Shown in pieces: positions 43,138 to 43,624 of a stretch of 43,624 bases of DNA (position 1 is the first letter of the stretch; each line of letters begins with the position of its first letter). This DNA comes from a virus: positions 1 through 43,624 of IMG/VR virus record IMGVR_UViG_3300018411_000036. One strand, given 5' to 3'. The translations under genes were made by a program, and so were the position numbers. Under the pieces are notes generated by a model. That model was not told the origin of the DNA. It saw only the letters and a program-made list of their open reading frames with translations, and made no database searches.

Positions 43138-43211
43138 AGTCCCTTAGTATAAAAGTAGAACAGCTCATTGACATTGAGCAGGCGAAGGAGCGTTACCTTC
43201 AGGGACTACCA
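43138..43211 (+). tRNA. tRNA-Val(GAC) with variant T loop
   Basis: Acceptor AGTCCCT/AGGGACT, anticodon arm GCTCA-TTGACAT-TGAGC, T arm GAAGG-AGCGTTA-CCTTC, CCA encoded. Confidence 0.8.
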
Positions 43212-43287
43212 GTTGACTTTACCTCGGTTTCGGAGGGACAATAAATAGAGTTGTATTGCTGTATGAAGCAAAGACAAACTAAAGGCG

Positions 43288-43431
43288 GAATTGAGTAAGG
43301 TGCAAGTTCTCTGCGCTAATTGTCATCAGGTAAGGACGTATGAAGAAGGGCACCGCTCGATAAGGAAATGATAGTAAACTAGTTTTAAGAACGGTTGGCA
43401 AGACCCGGCTTCGAAGCCGGCAGCTCCACCA
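43288..43431 (+). ncRNA. large tRNA-ended RNA
   Basis: GGAATTG (43288) can pair with CAGCTCC near the 3' end at six of seven positions; a T-arm-like CCGGC-TTCGAAG-CCGG precedes it and CCA is encoded. About 110 nt of structured sequence, including a second T-like GGTGCAAGTTC, lies between. Possibly another expanded or interrupted tRNA. Confidence 0.35.
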
Positions 43432-43493
43432 AAAGCACATACATCTACAGATGATAGTAGTGAAGTAATATCTGCTTAATGTGTGCTTTTGAT
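43432..43493 (+). repeat. inverted-repeat cassette after the last CCA
   Basis: AAAAGCACAT pairs with ATGTGTGCTTTT; about 40 nt inside. Begins directly at a CCA, as in the main array. Nothing is recognised from 43494 to the end. Confidence 0.5.
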
Positions 43494-43624
43494 GGGGCTG
43501 ACATGGTGATCGATTGACAGACAAGTATTCTAACTGGCTATCCGGTAGGCGATGACCGTAAATCAAGCAAAAAAAGTAAACGCAGCTAATGATAGCCGCT
43601 TCGCTCTCGCAGCCTAAACTGTGA

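Noticed and set aside
43288-43431. Possible tmRNA because it has a tRNA-like 3' end and a large insert.
   Set aside because: No alanyl acceptor G3-U70 signature or tag reading frame could be found.

Overview
The window looks like the accessory and early region of a large T4-like (myovirus-type) bacteriophage genome. Supporting signs are dense plus-strand operons of small overlapping genes (ATGA/GTGA junctions), host-type sigma-70 promoters (TTGAC[A/C/T], 16-17 bp, TATAAT/TATAGT), T4-type late promoters (TATAAATA), phage nucleotide and RNA metabolism genes, about fifty tRNA genes and several homing endonucleases. The promoter style suggests a Gram-negative bacterial host; the host itself cannot be named from the sequence.

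Layout. (1) 0-16.5 kb: early operons of small conserved phage proteins, with an RNA ligase, a cyclic-phosphate-processing receiver domain protein, PRPP synthetase plus nicotinamide phosphoribosyltransferase (NAD+ salvage), two HAD phosphatase-like proteins, a Toprim protein, a lipoprotein and a secreted protein. Two long structured leader or noncoding RNAs lie here (1733-1890, 9158-9424). A minus-strand GIY-YIG endonuclease at 11.9-12.6 kb has invaded the 3' end of a protein gene. (2) 16.8-24.06 kb: tRNA block 1. It mixes canonical tRNAs, tRNA-like genes with unusual arms, tRNA genes split by homing endonucleases, loci where the two acceptor strands are juxtaposed (apparently circularly permuted tRNAs), and a 2-kb array of long inverted-repeat cassettes. 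(3) 24.07-33.57 kb: one tightly overlapped operon of eleven genes with four radical SAM proteins, a cupin/JmjC-like protein, two paralogous 2OG-Fe(II) oxygenases, and a 178-residue protein ending in a three-fold Cys-His-x-Ser repeat. I read this as a phage-borne radical-SAM peptide/protein modification system. (4) 33.57-34.5 kb: repeated promoters, three of them each followed by an inverted-repeat-bounded small RNA. (5) 34.7-43.4 kb: tRNA block 2 (over thirty tRNAs), two more endonucleases next to tRNA genes, a glycine-rich tail adhesin, a tail-associated protein and a peptidyl-tRNA-hydrolase-like protein.

How it fits together. Blocks 1 and 2 together supply tRNAs for all twenty amino acids, including an initiator tRNA. 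The RNA ligase, receiver-domain protein and HAD proteins could repair cleaved tRNAs or help mature the odd ones. The endonuclease cassettes repeatedly carry an intact replacement for the gene they break: tRNA-Ala, -Leu, -Ile, -Ser, or a protein C-terminus. That would let them invade essential genes without loss of function. The radical SAM operon is the strongest candidate for an undescribed system; the scrambled tRNA loci are the second.
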